Origin: Axinella damicornis
Taxonomy: Eukaryota > Porifera > Demospongiae > Axinellida > Axinellidae
Direction: 5' to 3'
Assembly (NCBI GenBank): GCA_963931865.1
Contig: OZ007512.1
Span: forward strand, 14,092,762-14,156,761
Length of the DNA: 64,000 nt
Shown here: one piece after another, positions 25,384-35,089 of the stretch
How positions within the stretch are numbered: the first letter of the stretch is position 1
Layout of the letters: every line of letters begins with the position of its first letter
Translations under genes and position numbers: made by a program
The notes under the pieces: model-generated
What the model saw: only the letters and a program-made list of their open reading frames with translations
Database searches by the model: none
What the model was told of the DNA's origin: nothing

Positions 25384-26240
25384 TCAGAGCTGGCCACAGT
25401 CCGAAATCGTAATCTTCTTTGATGTCTTGCCACTCTCAGAACCATAGCCTTCCACTGTCTGAATGACATCCATCCCATCAATCACCTTCCCAAAGACAAC
25501 GTGCTTACCATCCAGCCTGCAGGGGGAAGAATTTAGCGTGTGTGAAGAAGTTAGGGTTAACCTGACCCTACCATCCAGTCTGGACGGGGTGCAGTTGGAC
25601 AGGATTGGGACAACAGCTGCACACCAATGCTTCTCACCAGGTGGTCTTCACAGTACAGATGAAAAACTGTGAGCCGTTAGTGTTTGGGCCAGCATTAGCC
25701 ATGGAGAGGATCCCGGGGCCGGTGTGCTTCAGCTTGAAGTTCTCATCTGCAAACTTTTCTCCGTAGATGGACTTGCCTCCTGTGCCATTTCCACGAGTGA
25801 AGTCACCACCCTGGGTGGGTGACCAAGTGATATGGAGGGCAGTACGCACAAGAGTGTGTGGATGAGGAGGATACCTGGCACATGAACTGTGTGATCACAC
25901 GATGGAATGTGGAACCTTTGTAGCCAAAGCCCTTCTCGCCAGTACACAGCGCACGGAAGTTTTCTGAGAGAAAGTGCAAACAATTTGAGAGTCCATTACA
26001 AGATGCAATAGACCTTCACAGTAGAAAGGCCCAGGAATCAGACCTGCTGCACACACAGGCAACACTGTCTTACCAGCTGTCTTCGGCACAACATCCGCAA
26101 ACAACTGCAACAGAATCAAAATCATGAGATATGACTTTTCAGGCTGCGACTATAATTTTCCCTCCACTCACCTCCATAGTAACTCTTCCGAGCCTTGTTT
26201 TGTCTGCGGAGAGGTCGAAATAGACCTTTGGATTCGACAT
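25384..26240 (-). CDS. PPIA-like: Cyclophilin A-type peptidyl-prolyl cis-trans isomerase, 164 aa, 5 exons
   Basis: Exons 26172-26240, 26074-26104, 25875-25963, 25638-25810 and 25384-25516 join in phase to TGA. The protein is collinear with vertebrate PPIA (165 aa). Active-site residues fall at the same numbers: R55 and F60 ([11 protein letters not shown]), Q63, F113 (SQFFIC), W121 (KTTWLDGKH) and H126. The conserved [26 protein letters not shown] and ITISDCGQL blocks are present. T58-Q59 replace the usual P-G. The enzyme speeds proline isomerisation during folding and would be expected to bind cyclosporin through W121. The frame stays open upstream, and a start at 26,298-26,300 would add MLSFRRWTVVSVAALRYLST, which looks like a mitochondrial presequence. 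Confidence 0.97.
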
Positions 26241-26329
26241 GGTGCTGAGATAGCGAAGCGCAGCAACAGACACGACAGTCCACCTTCTGAACGAGAGCAT
26301 GGGATGGGGGATTGTGGGCTGATACGTAC

Positions 26330-26410
26330 TGCGCATGTGCAATAGCCGCACGCGGTGCACGTGTTGCATGCATGACGTGACGTCATCACAATGTTTTCTT
26401 TTCCGCGCGC
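26330..26410. promoter_or_regulatory. CpG-rich promoter region with a cAMP-response element
   Basis: A palindromic TGACGTCA at 26,378-26,385 is preceded by an overlapping TGACG and followed by GCGCGCGCGG (26,406). Upstream is TACTGCGCATGTGC, a half NRF1-like site that also occurs, more complete, near 51,389. It sits between the cyclophilin start and the (+) exon at 26,391-26,578, so it could act in both directions. Motif calls only. Confidence 0.5.
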
Positions 26411-27005
26411 GCGGAGATCTGCAACACTTTTTTTGCCGCAGATACTTTCGCCAGACTACCTCTCGCAGTCACTGAGGGAGCTCAGGAGGTTTGGGAGCGG
26501 CCGTCTGCACCAGCCGTTGATGCCGGTCCGAACTCCACTGACCACCTTGCAGCTTGGAGCACTCTCATGAGATCGCAGGTGAGGACTCAGCTAGCTACTT
26601 AAGTTACAGGTTGGGGTTTGTGCAATGGGTTTAAAATTTGTTGGAGAAAATTGCTTGATAAATTCAGAAACCGTTTGCTGATATTGTACACTTTACCGCA
26701 ACAGTATCTTGGGTACTCGCTGTAGACTAGGCCATAGGGTACTGGGAATTATTGCCAGAAGCCATCCTGCAAATATTTACTGGTTGTTATTATTCTTCAA
26801 AGAGAGGTGTAAATATGACATCAAGTTCAAAATTTTAAGACAATGCTTCCCAAGATTCTGGAGTAGAATTATATAGGGAGACCATTCCACACATGTATTA
26901 CGTCTTTACAGTCACTCCCGTGGAGCGATCGACTGCTACTAGGAGCAGAAGACAACTGTGTCATCCGACATCATCACCAGGAGAATATACTGCATGGCTT
27001 CACAG
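26391..27005 (+). CDS. Candidate 5' exons of an unknown (+) gene
   Basis: A 59-codon frame (MFSFPRARRSAT ... TTLQLGALS) runs from 26,391 to TGA at 26,568-26,570. A second ATG (26,567) overlaps that stop as ATGA and reads MRSQ to a strong donor (CAG|GTGAGG at 26,578). An exon at 26,912-27,005 continues in phase as SLPWSDRLLLGAEDNCVIRH and beyond, ending at CACAG|GTTTGT. No further exon could be fixed. The second piece looks protein-like, but I recognise no family. Confidence 0.35.
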
Positions 27006-27499
27006 GTTTGTGAATACAGTTCCCTTAGCATTGGTTATTGGTACATGGTAGAGTTGGGGCAATAGTTATTGCAATGTCGCGATAATGTACTGCTGCAATT
27101 AATGCACCTCGTGATTTTTAGAAATGCCAATACTATCGCAATTGCAACAGACCGCAAAATGTCCTTACACTACTAGCTAGCTAGCATGCATAACAACAAC
27201 ATAGGATTGTAAGTTGCAATTTCCATTTACTAAGCATCTGCCTGCATGATATCAAAGAAGACTTCATGACAACTACAGAAAGAGAGCTGACTGAGACTAT
27301 CATATGCAGATTTGTGCATAGAAATGGGGTTCAAGTTTGTGGCAAAAGATGAGGCTAATGCACAACGAAAAACTCTGTCAAAGGACCTCTGTCAAAGGAG
27401 TGCGCTGTCTGCAGTCTAGAAAAAGGTTGTTTTACTGACAAGGCAGGAGATACAGAGGTTTGCATAAAGTTTGCAACAACAAGCAGTGTCAGTCCCACC

Positions 27500-27662
27500 C
27501 TAGGCCCTGTATATGTAATAGAGCTAAGTAACTAGGAATCAAATTAACACTGCTATGGTGCCAGGTAATGGCACAGGGTGGGACTTGTGGTTGCTAGTCT
27601 TAGCAGCTTAGCTGTGGGTACACAGGGTGAGACTTGTGGTTTTCAAGTCTCCCCTGTGCTTG
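27500..27662. repeat. Imperfect palindromic repeat with CACAGGGTGGGACTTGTGGT motifs
   Basis: CAGTCCCACCCTAGGCCCTG faces GGCACAGGGTGGGACTTG, and a second direct copy CACAGGGTGAGACTTGTGG follows. It may be a degraded inverted-repeat element. Confidence 0.5.
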
Positions 27663-27710
27663 TTGAAAGCTTTGTGCTAACAGTGCTTGAAAATTACAAG
27701 TAAATGTTCC

Positions 27711-27772
27711 AACATGATTTCATTGTCAGCATAGTTACAGGCCTGTAACAATGCTGACAATGAAATCGTGTT
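27711..27772. repeat. 62-bp near-perfect palindrome
   Basis: AACATGATTTCATTGTCAGC at the left is inverted as GCTGACAATGAAATCGTGTT at the right, around TTACAGGCCTGTAA. Only about two positions mismatch. Confidence 0.9.
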
Positions 27773-27900
27773 GTGTTCTTATTGCCACTGTATCATCCTC
27801 CAGCTGAGATTGGCAGCTGACTGTCTCCATGTTGTCGACTGTACATGTGACTTGTTCTACCTTTATTATCTGCTCTAATTCAAGGTTGATATCCTTGATT
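27735..27900 (-). CDS. Possible terminal exon of an unknown gene
   Basis: The minus strand reads INLELEQIIKVEQVTCTVDN and continues to QSQLEDDTVAIRTQ and HDFIVSIVTGL, then stops inside the palindrome. Composition is protein-like (alternating hydrophobic residues), but no splice partner was found. Coding status is uncertain. Confidence 0.25.
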
Positions 27901-27904
27901 GAAC

Positions 27905-28083
27905 CCCTCCCTCGGTGACTGCGACAAGGAAGGCCCCCAACAAGCTCCACTCTACCCTCAGTGACTGTGACAAGGAAGGCCCCCAACAAGCTCCGCTCTA
28001 CCCTCGGTGACTGCGACAAGGACGGCCCCCAACCAGCTCCGCTCTACCCTGAAGATCACTGGTGAGCTGACCATGTGACATCA
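27905..28083 (+). pseudogene. Degenerate triplicated fragment of PTB-adaptor exon 7
   Basis: Three tandem units of about 47 bases (GTGACTGCGACAAGGAAGGC then CCCCAACAAGCTCCGCTCTACCCT) resemble the exon at 24,275-24,385: CAGTGACTGCGA, AAGGCCCGGTCAAACCCC and CTCCGCTCTACCCTG. The last unit continues into ATCACTGGTGAG and CTGACCATGTGACATC, the exon end, donor and first intron bases of the true gene. Confidence 0.7.
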
Positions 28084-28588
28084 TATATAGATAAATGAGT
28101 ACAGGTTGAACTAATTAAACGTCACCTGCAGACAAAGTTCTGTGTTACGGAAGAATGGTAGTGTGATGATCGATTGTTGGCCATGTGCCCCTGTGTATGA
28201 CTTTTATGTGGTTGTCTGGAGATCATAAGTAGCTACGTATATTATATGTACTAGCTAGTGTGACGTACATATATTATAGGCGGATTAATTAATTTGAACG
28301 GTCAATTCATTACCTTAAGTTTGCACAACCTAACACCTGTGAAGCGCTGCGATTCTAACTAGAGGTGTTCATTGGGGCGAGCCTGAGCGAGCCTAGCCCC
28401 ACACTAGCTAGTGTGACTTCATTGCGCTGTGCGTGTGTATGTATGTTTGGTTGGTTGGATCTTGCAGTTACCGTAAATTTTTAAATCAGTTGCACGTGCA
28501 CAATAATATTCAAATTCAACGAACTCGATGAACCGTCTTACTACCTGTTCGACGAACAATGCCGACAAAAAAGATGGACACCACTCGT
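28084..28588. other. Intergenic, nothing clearly supported
   Basis: AT-rich stretch without credible exons. It contains TAATTAATTTGAACGG near 28,285 and a GGGGCGAGCCTGAGCGAGCC motif near 28,375 that recurs inverted at 28,807 and 30,060. Confidence 0.4.
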
Positions 28589-28592
28589 GGAC

Positions 28593-29055
28593 ATTGGCTA
28601 GAGCGTCATGAACATTCTTCCTTCTTGGCGACACTGACAAAGACGGAGACAGCTCGTGGACCTACACGTACCGCCATGGTCGGTGACGTTACTGCTAGGA
28701 CTGCTTCAGCTAGCTAGCTAGCTAGCTAGCTAGCTATAAACGCTAACCTGACTCACGGTTGCAACTGCTCCTTGCATGCCCTGCAGCACATGCATATGCA
28801 CTTCGCTCAGGCTCGCCCTCCAATGTCCTGCATTCCACTAGTAGAATACACACCTGCAAGCATTTGCGTTCTGTTTTGCACACAACGCTAGGAAAACGAA
28901 ACAGAACTGAACGTAGAACGATCACAACCGATATATATAGAATGCTGTACGACTGAAAAGTGTTTTCGACACGTTTTCAAGTTGTCAAAAGCGTTTTATC
29001 AAGTTGTTGTGCCGTTGTATTCGAAGCTGAGAAGAATGACTCTGCGAAAGCAGCT
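28593..29055. repeat. Segmental duplication, copy 1
   Basis: The first part (28,593-28,850) recurs at 29,768-30,092 and the second part (28,860-29,065) at 30,718-30,915, both in direct orientation with substitutions and small indels. It includes a (TAGC)n run at 28,706-28,735. Confidence 0.85.
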
Positions 29056-29464
29056 GAAAGAACTTCAAGAGAAGCACGGTAAGTTTGCTGTTCCCCTTAA
29101 CGGTGGTGCCTGGCCCTAGTTAGGAGCATGCAGTTAGAATTGAGCCTGTTGGTAGCGAAGCTGCTAGTTAGTAGCACATTTTAGCTGGTTAACCTGCTCT
29201 CCCTAGATGGACCAACACTCTTTGTCTCTGTCGTGGTCAGACATTTTCAAAAGAACGCAATCTGAAATGGACAGTGCCAGAACGGCACGCAAATCAGAAC
29301 GGAGGCTAGAACGCTGTTTTGCTATAAACGCTTGCACCGTGCAACAACAAGAAAGGAGTGCAACGGAACGAACTGCTACAGTAGACGTACAATTGCCGGG
29401 CATCTCAAACTCTAGCTCTGTCTGCTTTTTTGGATGGCCTTGCTCTGAGGCAGGAGGATGCTGA
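29036..29464 (+). CDS. Candidate small coiled-coil gene, 5' exons
   Basis: The first exon 29036-29078 reads MTLRKQLKELQEKH to a good donor (CACG|GTAAGT, phase 1). An acceptor at TGGTCAG (about 29,240) in phase 1 continues DIFKRTQSEMDSARTARKSE and further as a basic helix to TGA at 29,462-29,464. An overlapping frame from 29,458 (MLRKHISAVQGELMRALEES, then VEGLENFDAECERLSREF) also looks like coiled coil, so a frameshift or another splice form is possible. Family unknown. Confidence 0.35.
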
Positions 29465-29587
29465 GGAAACACATTAGCGCTGTGCAAGGAGAATTAATGA
29501 GAGCATTGGAGGAATCTGTGGAAGGTCTGGAGAATTTTGACGCAGAATGTGAACGGTTGAGTCGGGAATTTCCGGTGTTGTGGGAGC

Positions 29588-29762
29588 TTGCTACTCCCAC
29601 CCGTCCAGGGGTTTCAACACTTTGGTCCTTGGCGCCTTCATTGCGGGAGCTCCCACCCGTCCAGGGGTTACAACACTTTGGTCCTTGGCACCTTCATTGC
29701 GGGAGCTTGCTACTCCCCACCTGTCCAGGGATTACGACACTTTGGTTCTTGGCACCTTCATT
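29588..29762. repeat. Triplicated block of about 57 bp
   Basis: CACCCGTCCAGGGGTTTCAA followed by CACTTTGGTCCTTGGCGCCTTCATTG occurs three times, the third with substitutions. Confidence 0.9.
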
Positions 29763-29767
29763 GTGCT

Positions 29768-30092
29768 CGTGGACATTGGCTAGAGCACCATGAACATTCT
29801 TCCTCCTCGGTGGTGACACTGACAAAGACGGAGACAGCTCGTGGACCTAATTGTACCACCATGGCCAGGGTGACGTTGCTGCTAGACTGCTTCAGCTAGC
29901 TAGCTAGCTAGCTATAAACGCTAACCTGACTCACAGTTCCTGTGATGTGCACGAGTGTATGTTTAGTGTCATAATTTCTGGCCTACTATGCTCATTGTCC
30001 GGTCACAGTCTGATGACAGTCATGTGCTCCATGCATGTCCTGCACGCGCATGCACTTCGCTCAGGCTCGCCCTCCAATGTCCTGCATTCCAC
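29768..30092. repeat. Segmental duplication, copy 2 (first part)
   Basis: Direct copy of 28,593-28,850, carrying a 60-base insertion after CTGACTCACAGTTC. Confidence 0.85.
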
Positions 30093-30235
30093 TAGTAAGA
30101 TTCTCATCATATAACGTATTCTGTCACTATTATAAGAATCTTGCCAGATTCTATGCGTGGAGGGTCTGGTGAACAGCTTATTCCGTCTTTGTTCCTTGCA
30201 TCCACACGCTTGTAATCAATAATGTCTGACGTCAT

Positions 30236-30583
30236 TTGAACTGTGGAACTATCATAAATTTCTTCTGCACATCAGCGATAGATGACAAGTGTACTGCGGG
30301 GTCACAATCAATTACTGTGCCACTACGATTACAGCCCCTACTCCTGTACATTGTCTTCCAGTTTCACAGCACTAAAGACCTCTTCCTGGTCACTGCCCAC
30401 TCCTTCCAGCCCCTGAGTCCGTGGGACACAATCCTCTTCACAGGCTGGTATCAGCATCCTGACTTTCCACTTATGATCCATCTCTGTTGTACCAAAGACA
30501 GCCAAGATGCATTGCAAAACTGGTTCACTGAAACACTCACTTTAAGGTTAAGACGTACAAGTTCAAAGCAGCTACCAGCATGA
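30236..30583 (+). CDS. Unrecognised ORF, 115 aa
   Basis: An open frame reads STKDLFLVTAHSFQPLSPWD and TILFTGWYQHPDFPLMIHLC. It is low in repeats and hydrophobic-aromatic in character. An upstream acceptor near 30,275 (CACATCAG) would make the second part an exon. No family recognised and no neighbouring exon fixed. It could also be a transposon remnant. Confidence 0.3.
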   Translation: MNCGTIINFFCTSAIDDKCTAGSQSITVPLRLQPLLLYIVFQFHSTKDLFLVTAHSFQPLSPWDTILFTGWYQHPDFPLMIHLCCTKDSQDALQNWFTETLTLRLRRTSSKQLPA

Positions 30584-30717
30584 CATTGGCAAAATCGCGC
30601 AACTTTGCTCATGAATAATTAATGAGATGACGTCACGTTTATTATTGATTATTTTTGCGAACACTGCATGGTTATACAAGGAGGAACAGTTACACATCCT
30701 CATTGCCCGGTCACATT

Positions 30718-30915
30718 ATTTGCGTTCTGTTTTGCACACAACGCTAGGAAAACGAAACAACTGAACGTAGAACGATCACAACCGGTATAGAATGCTGTAC
30801 GACTGTCAAAAGTATTTTCGAACGCGTTTTTAAGTTGCCAAAAGCGTTTTATCAAGTTGTTGTGCCATTGTATTCGAAGCTAAGAAGAATGGCTCTGTGA
30901 AAGCAGCTGAAAGAA
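30718..30915 (+). pseudogene. Duplicated promoter and first exon of the 29,036 gene, broken
   Basis: Direct copy of 28,860-29,065. The copied start reads ATG GCT CTG TGA, so the frame ends after three codons. The donor region is replaced by unrelated sequence. Confidence 0.7.
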
Positions 30916-30919
30916 CATA

Positions 30920-31285
30920 CCCTGAAGACAGTAATCAAGTATTCCAGAAATACCCCCTCCTGACGCAATTATAGCTCCTCAATGGGGGTATACCCCTAAT
31001 AGATATTGATGGAAAGCACACACAATCCAAATACAATGTACACAACACACAACCACAATAATATTTACTACAAGATTCTGATTGTGTTCCATTGCATCAT
31101 CCCGGCAGCATAAATGAAAGAGAGAGTAGGCAATCAGTTAACTGACTATAGCTAACTAACGACATGCCAAGAAAACTTTCAAGGAGACCATGTGTGACCA
31201 TGTGTTTGTTTTTTTCTTTCCTGCTAAGTCTTCTACAAATGAGCTGAGTGCACTAATACTACTGGTTAAATACACGACTCTAACC
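30920..31285. other. AT-rich intergenic stretch
   Basis: No exon, RNA gene or clear repeat seen, apart from a GGGGGTATACCCC-like inverted motif near 30,985-31,000. Confidence 0.4.
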
Positions 31286-31288
31286 TTT

Positions 31289-31658
31289 CAGTTCTTGCGC
31301 TGCTCCGCAACTAGAAAGAAGTGAGCATTACATGTTTGATTCCAAATCAAGGGTGAACTTTCTGAAGTGAGCTTACTATAGCCTTCGAGAAACTCCACCG
31401 GGATGATATGGTGGCTGTTGTGCATTCGCAGGCAGTGGCCTGCAAAGCCACAGGAACTAAAGTATATGTCTTTTGTGTGGCAGTTTAGGCATCCCTAGGT
31501 TGAAGGAACAATCATCAATTGTCATCCAATATTCTTAGGAGCTGCAGGCTACCACAACACAAATACACTTACGTGTGGACAGGTCACTTTTTGGTACTTG
31601 TAATACTCAATTGCCTTCTTGGCCATCCACGATGATTTGTATTTCTTCCGCAGCTCCG
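31289..31658 (-). CDS. Split zinc-finger module Z1 (3' end of a gene)
   Basis: Three exons join in phase. The first, near 31,573-31,658, reads TELRKKYKSSWMAKKAIEYY then KYQKVTCPH before GTAAGT. The second, near 31,376-31,493, reads GCLNCHTKDIYFSSCGFAGH then CLRMHNSHHIIPVEFLEGY. The third, near 31,289-31,307, reads IAEQRKN and stop. Spliced, this gives a C2H2-like finger, C-x3-C-x17-H-x4-H, split by an intron between CPH and GC. The tail VIPVEFLEGYIAEQRKN is shared with the copy at 35,100. Exons further upstream were not found. A nucleic-acid-binding role is an inference from the finger. Confidence 0.6.
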
Positions 31659-31659
31659 T

Positions 31660-32880
31660 CTGCACAAAAAACGTACATAAAGTAGTGTTTGACAGCCGTG
31701 AATTACAATATATATATGAACCACTACTTTATATTACAGAATTACAGGAAAAGCTACAGAAATAGAAAAATAGAACTCTAGATGTGAGCATGGACGGATA
31801 GCTAGAAGCATCACTTACCGGTATTTCATTCAGAAAAGGGGGGGGACAAAAATCATAGCATTGCAAAGTAAGGAGGGGGGTGGGCGGATGCCGGAGTTGC
31901 CCACGCGTATTTCTTGGTTATCTTTCGGGGTGGGGCAGCAAAGACTCGATGGGCCCGGACCGATATTCCGAGAATTTTGGTCCCCAAGACCAATTTTTTC
32001 GCCAGACCAAAATTTCCATGACACACCCACTAATTTGGCTAACATTAGCTAGCTAGCTAGGTCTGGGCACGAGACTACTAGCTAGCTAGCCACAAAGAAA
32101 GTACGGAAATCATGTGCTTTGAAATGTTGGCCTTCCACTCAGGGAGTGTATGAGCCCCTGCATGAGCGAGGTTGAGGCCGGTTAGGTCCACTGAATAGTA
32201 CGTACTATACAAAACGTTGAATTATACTGCACAACTTTTGCACTCAGCAGACAGGCAACATGAAGCCCCACTAGTAAGGTGATTACTGCAGTAGCATGTC
32301 TTCCTGCCTTGAACTACCTCACCCCAAACTTCCTGTGCAGCAAGAGAACGTCAATAGCATAGGACCTCATGCTGGCAGTTCATAAATAATTCTTGTGCAA
32401 ATAATGATTGTGCATGACAAGTCTGACAGAAACAAACCAATTCAAATTACAAGTGACTGCATACTTACTTTTGCTTTTATGTCACGGTCTGCTGCTGTTC
32501 GCGGAGGGATTCTGCAGAAAATGTCTCTAAGGAGTGAGGTATGAATGTATTCTAGTGCACTCGTAAGTTTCTTACAAGCTATTGGGTGAATGCGTGGTCA
32601 TGTATGCGCAAACAGTGGATACCAGGTCACTTTCTTCCTCCCACACGGCATGGAATGAAGCTGAAGTTCGTGATAGTGACTCTGAATCAGTGTGAACTGT
32701 GCATTGTACAGAATTACCGTTCAATCTCTGGGCATATACAGCACCGCTCATGAGCAACTTGTCAGTAGTGTGGGGGAGGTGGTGGAGAGGGGTAACTGGA
32801 GGTTCCCCCTGAAGATGGTGTTGAGAAGCATTGTCCCCCTGATGAGAAGCAGAGTCCCCCTGAAGATGGTGTTGAGTGGA
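31660..32880. other. Intergenic, no clear gene
   Basis: It contains GCTAGCTAGC runs with a GTCTGGGCACGAGACTA fold-back half near 32,060-32,076, and open frames with no splice support (31,830-32,052, 32,572-32,757). Nothing else is supported. Confidence 0.4.
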
Positions 32881-33012
32881 GGACTGGATATGGGATTGGG
32901 CGTCTCTGTGTGTGTGTCAAGTTATCACTTTTGAGTTCACAGCCCAAGATTGCGAGTTCAAGCCCCAGTGGTGGCATGGTGTTCATCAATCTGTCATACC
33001 TCTAAACTAATT
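32870..33012 (+). mobile_element. Possible tRNA-derived SINE, copy 1
   Basis: It carries a B-box-like GCGAGTTCAAGCCCCAGTGG and upstream CAAGTTATCACTTTTGAGTT, then CATCAATCTGTCATACCTC and AACTAATTGATAAGG. The block recurs almost unchanged at 33,272-33,422. Confidence 0.5.
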
Positions 33013-33271
33013 GATAAGGCTGACCACCAATGGAAAATGAGAATCTGGAATCTGCATTGTAATTTACCCAGTTCTGAGCACAACCTCCGTATCACTGCAA
33101 GGGACGCAGGTGGGTCACGGCTGCTGGGTTTCGTCCCACTACATGTTGAAACCACTGAACATACACTCGTGTGTTGGATGAGGTGGTAGCTGTGCCTGCA
33201 GTGTGGGTGGGGTGGTGGACATGAAGATGGTCCCCCTCATGAGAGTCCCCCTGAGGATAGTGTGGGGTGGA
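33013..33271. other. Unique segment between the two SINE-like copies
   Basis: No supported exon. It contains CCCCCTCATGAGAGTCCCCC, a variant of the CCCCCTGATGAGAAGCAGAG block near 32,840, so the duplicated unit may extend to about 400 bases. Confidence 0.4.
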
Positions 33272-33422
33272 GGACTCAATATTCCAGGATTGGGCGTCTC
33301 TGTGAGAGTCTGTGTGTCAAGTTATCACTTTTGAGTTCACGGCCCCAGATTGCGAGTTCAAGCCCCAGTGGTGGCATGGTGCTCATCAATCTGTCATACC
33401 TCTAAACTAATTGATAAGGTTG
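33272..33422 (+). mobile_element. Possible tRNA-derived SINE, copy 2
   Basis: Direct copy of 32,870-33,012, ending where the hAT fragment on the other strand begins. Confidence 0.5.
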
Positions 33423-33725
33423 ATCTGTCAGATCATTTTCAACAAATAGAATCATCAGATTTTCTAGTCTGTGTTGTGCCATGGTAGATCGGAGTTTATT
33501 CTTAACAATTGTTAACTTACTGAAGCTCCTTTCGCATGAAGCTGAAGTTATAGGAAGTGTAGCACATAAACGCGATAGAGTTTGGTAAAGTTTGCTGTAT
33601 ACTCTGTGTAGCCAGTTGATGTAAGATCTGTAGCACATCCAGAACATGTTTACAGTTCTGAAGAATATGTCTCTCCTTGATTCTCTCAATAATGAGTATT
33701 CTGTTTTCAAAGTCGACACATCCAT
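33402..33725 (-). mobile_element. hAT transposase C-terminal fragment
   Basis: The frame contains [20 protein letters not shown] followed by [20 protein letters not shown], the diagnostic dimerisation (hATC) region of hAT transposases. The frame is open for 107 codons and cut off upstream by a poly-G tract at 33,796-33,826. The catalytic core is absent, so the fragment should be inactive. Confidence 0.9.
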
Positions 33726-33796
33726 TTCATAGAATTCAGCCAGGTGCTTTAAGTGGCCTTCACATTATTCTTGTTCTGACCCTCTTAAGCAGTTTT

Positions 33797-33828
<32 letters not shown>

Positions 33829-33993
33829 TCTCTGGTCATTCATATAATCCTTCAACCACGTATGGAAGATGCCGGTGTAGGTAGCCTCATCTAGCCCCCC
33901 CTCTTGATGTTTTGGGTTATAAAGGGGTCAGAAGCCTCGGAGTCCACACGTCCTGGCCAGCGAACATAGACTCCCTATATACGACTCTGTGTA

Positions 33994-34317
33994 TCATGTA
34001 CTAACTAGCAAATTCATTCCCAACGGTTGTTGGGTAGCTAGTCTTAGAATCCATAAGGTTTCTAACCTTTGGAGTTCTTTCTCAGCCTCTCTGGGTGAGA
34101 TATCGTCACTGACTTTCTCTACCGGTGTTACGGAGAGGCAGTCAATGGAGTGGTCATTGTTAAAGTGCCAACTCATATTGTGCCTTGACCTTCCCCTGAT
34201 TGAGGATAGGTGTGAATTGATCCTGTGGTTCAGTCCTCGAGTGGTTTGGCCAACGTATTGTTTGCAGCATTCTGTGCATTGTATCAGGTATACCACCCGT
34301 TTGGTGTGGCATGTCAT
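33994..34317 (-). mobile_element. GIY-YIG endonuclease domain fragment (Penelope-like)
   Basis: The frame reads RVVYLIQCTECCKQYVGQTT and RGLNHRINSHLSSIR, with VVYLIQC...QYVGQT as the GIY...YIG core, the conserved arginine in NHRINSH and a trailing LETLWILRLATQQPLGMN. In Penelope-like retroelements this domain lies C-terminal to reverse transcriptase. No reverse transcriptase is found upstream on this strand. Confidence 0.85.
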
Positions 34318-34443
34318 GGGGGGGCCATGTGGTTTACATTCGTTTGTTGACTTGACTTCACGAAGTTACTCTTATGGCAAAGTGACTACGTAGTTGAATT
34401 CAATTCAGCCCGCAAGGACAGGGTGCAGTACACTTAGGCGCTT

Positions 34444-34765
34444 ATCTAGTCCTGCTTAAGATCCATACACATGGCGTACACCACCTTTGCCGCATTTGAT
34501 GCCAGCAGTTCACATCAACCAGCTCCATGGTGTAGGTCCTCATCCACTCCTGCTGGAGCAACTTCTGCCGGAGCCTGACCAGTGCAAGGTAAAGATTCAT
34601 ATTATGTGAAGTAAGTGTCCTCCGTAGTAAACTGAGTTGTCTGAGTACGCTCTTGAGATTATTAAGTTGTGGACGAAACATAGTTGCCCAGACACTGAGC
34701 GCCCTGTCCTGCCGCTGCCATTCTTGTTCTGTAGTGCATGTGGGACAGTCTTTTTTCCTCCCCGC
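34444..34765 (-). CDS. Terminal exon of an unrecognised gene, C-x2-C motif
   Basis: From an acceptor TATCCAG (about 34,765) the frame is open for 100+ codons: PLAGRKKDCPTCTTEQEWQR, then QDRALSVWATMFRPQLNNLK and LVRLRQKLLQQEWMRTYTME, to TAG. It is helix-rich with one CPTC pair. It lies downstream of the zinc-finger copy Z2 on the same strand. Whether it belongs to the module family or to the GIY-YIG element is unclear. Confidence 0.4.
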
Positions 34766-35089
34766 AAGAGGCTGGATAGGGGGTTACAAATATATTATTA
34801 AGTACATTTGAATAACCATCCCTCAACAATAACGTACAGAATCTGATGCCATTTGGATTCAAATGGAAGTGCCGACTTTATGGTCAATTAAGGAAGGACT
34901 CCATCTGCATGGATGGAGTGATGAGTTGTGAAAGTACCGTAGCCAATAAGGGCCATTCAAATTTCAAACAAATCTTCACTCAAACTTCAAAACAACAAAT
35001 ATGTATCAACTGCTGGGGAGGATGGGTCACAGGGGTTAGGGTTAGAATACTTAGCAGTAGTTACTAAATGAACCGAGTGCACTAATACT

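Noticed and set aside
26450..26580. Resemblance of the exon end at 26,555-26,585 to PTB-adaptor exon 7 (GGAGCACTCT...CAGGTGAGG)
   Set aside because: Only about 20 bases match and the rest of the exon does not align, so I do not count it as a duplicate.
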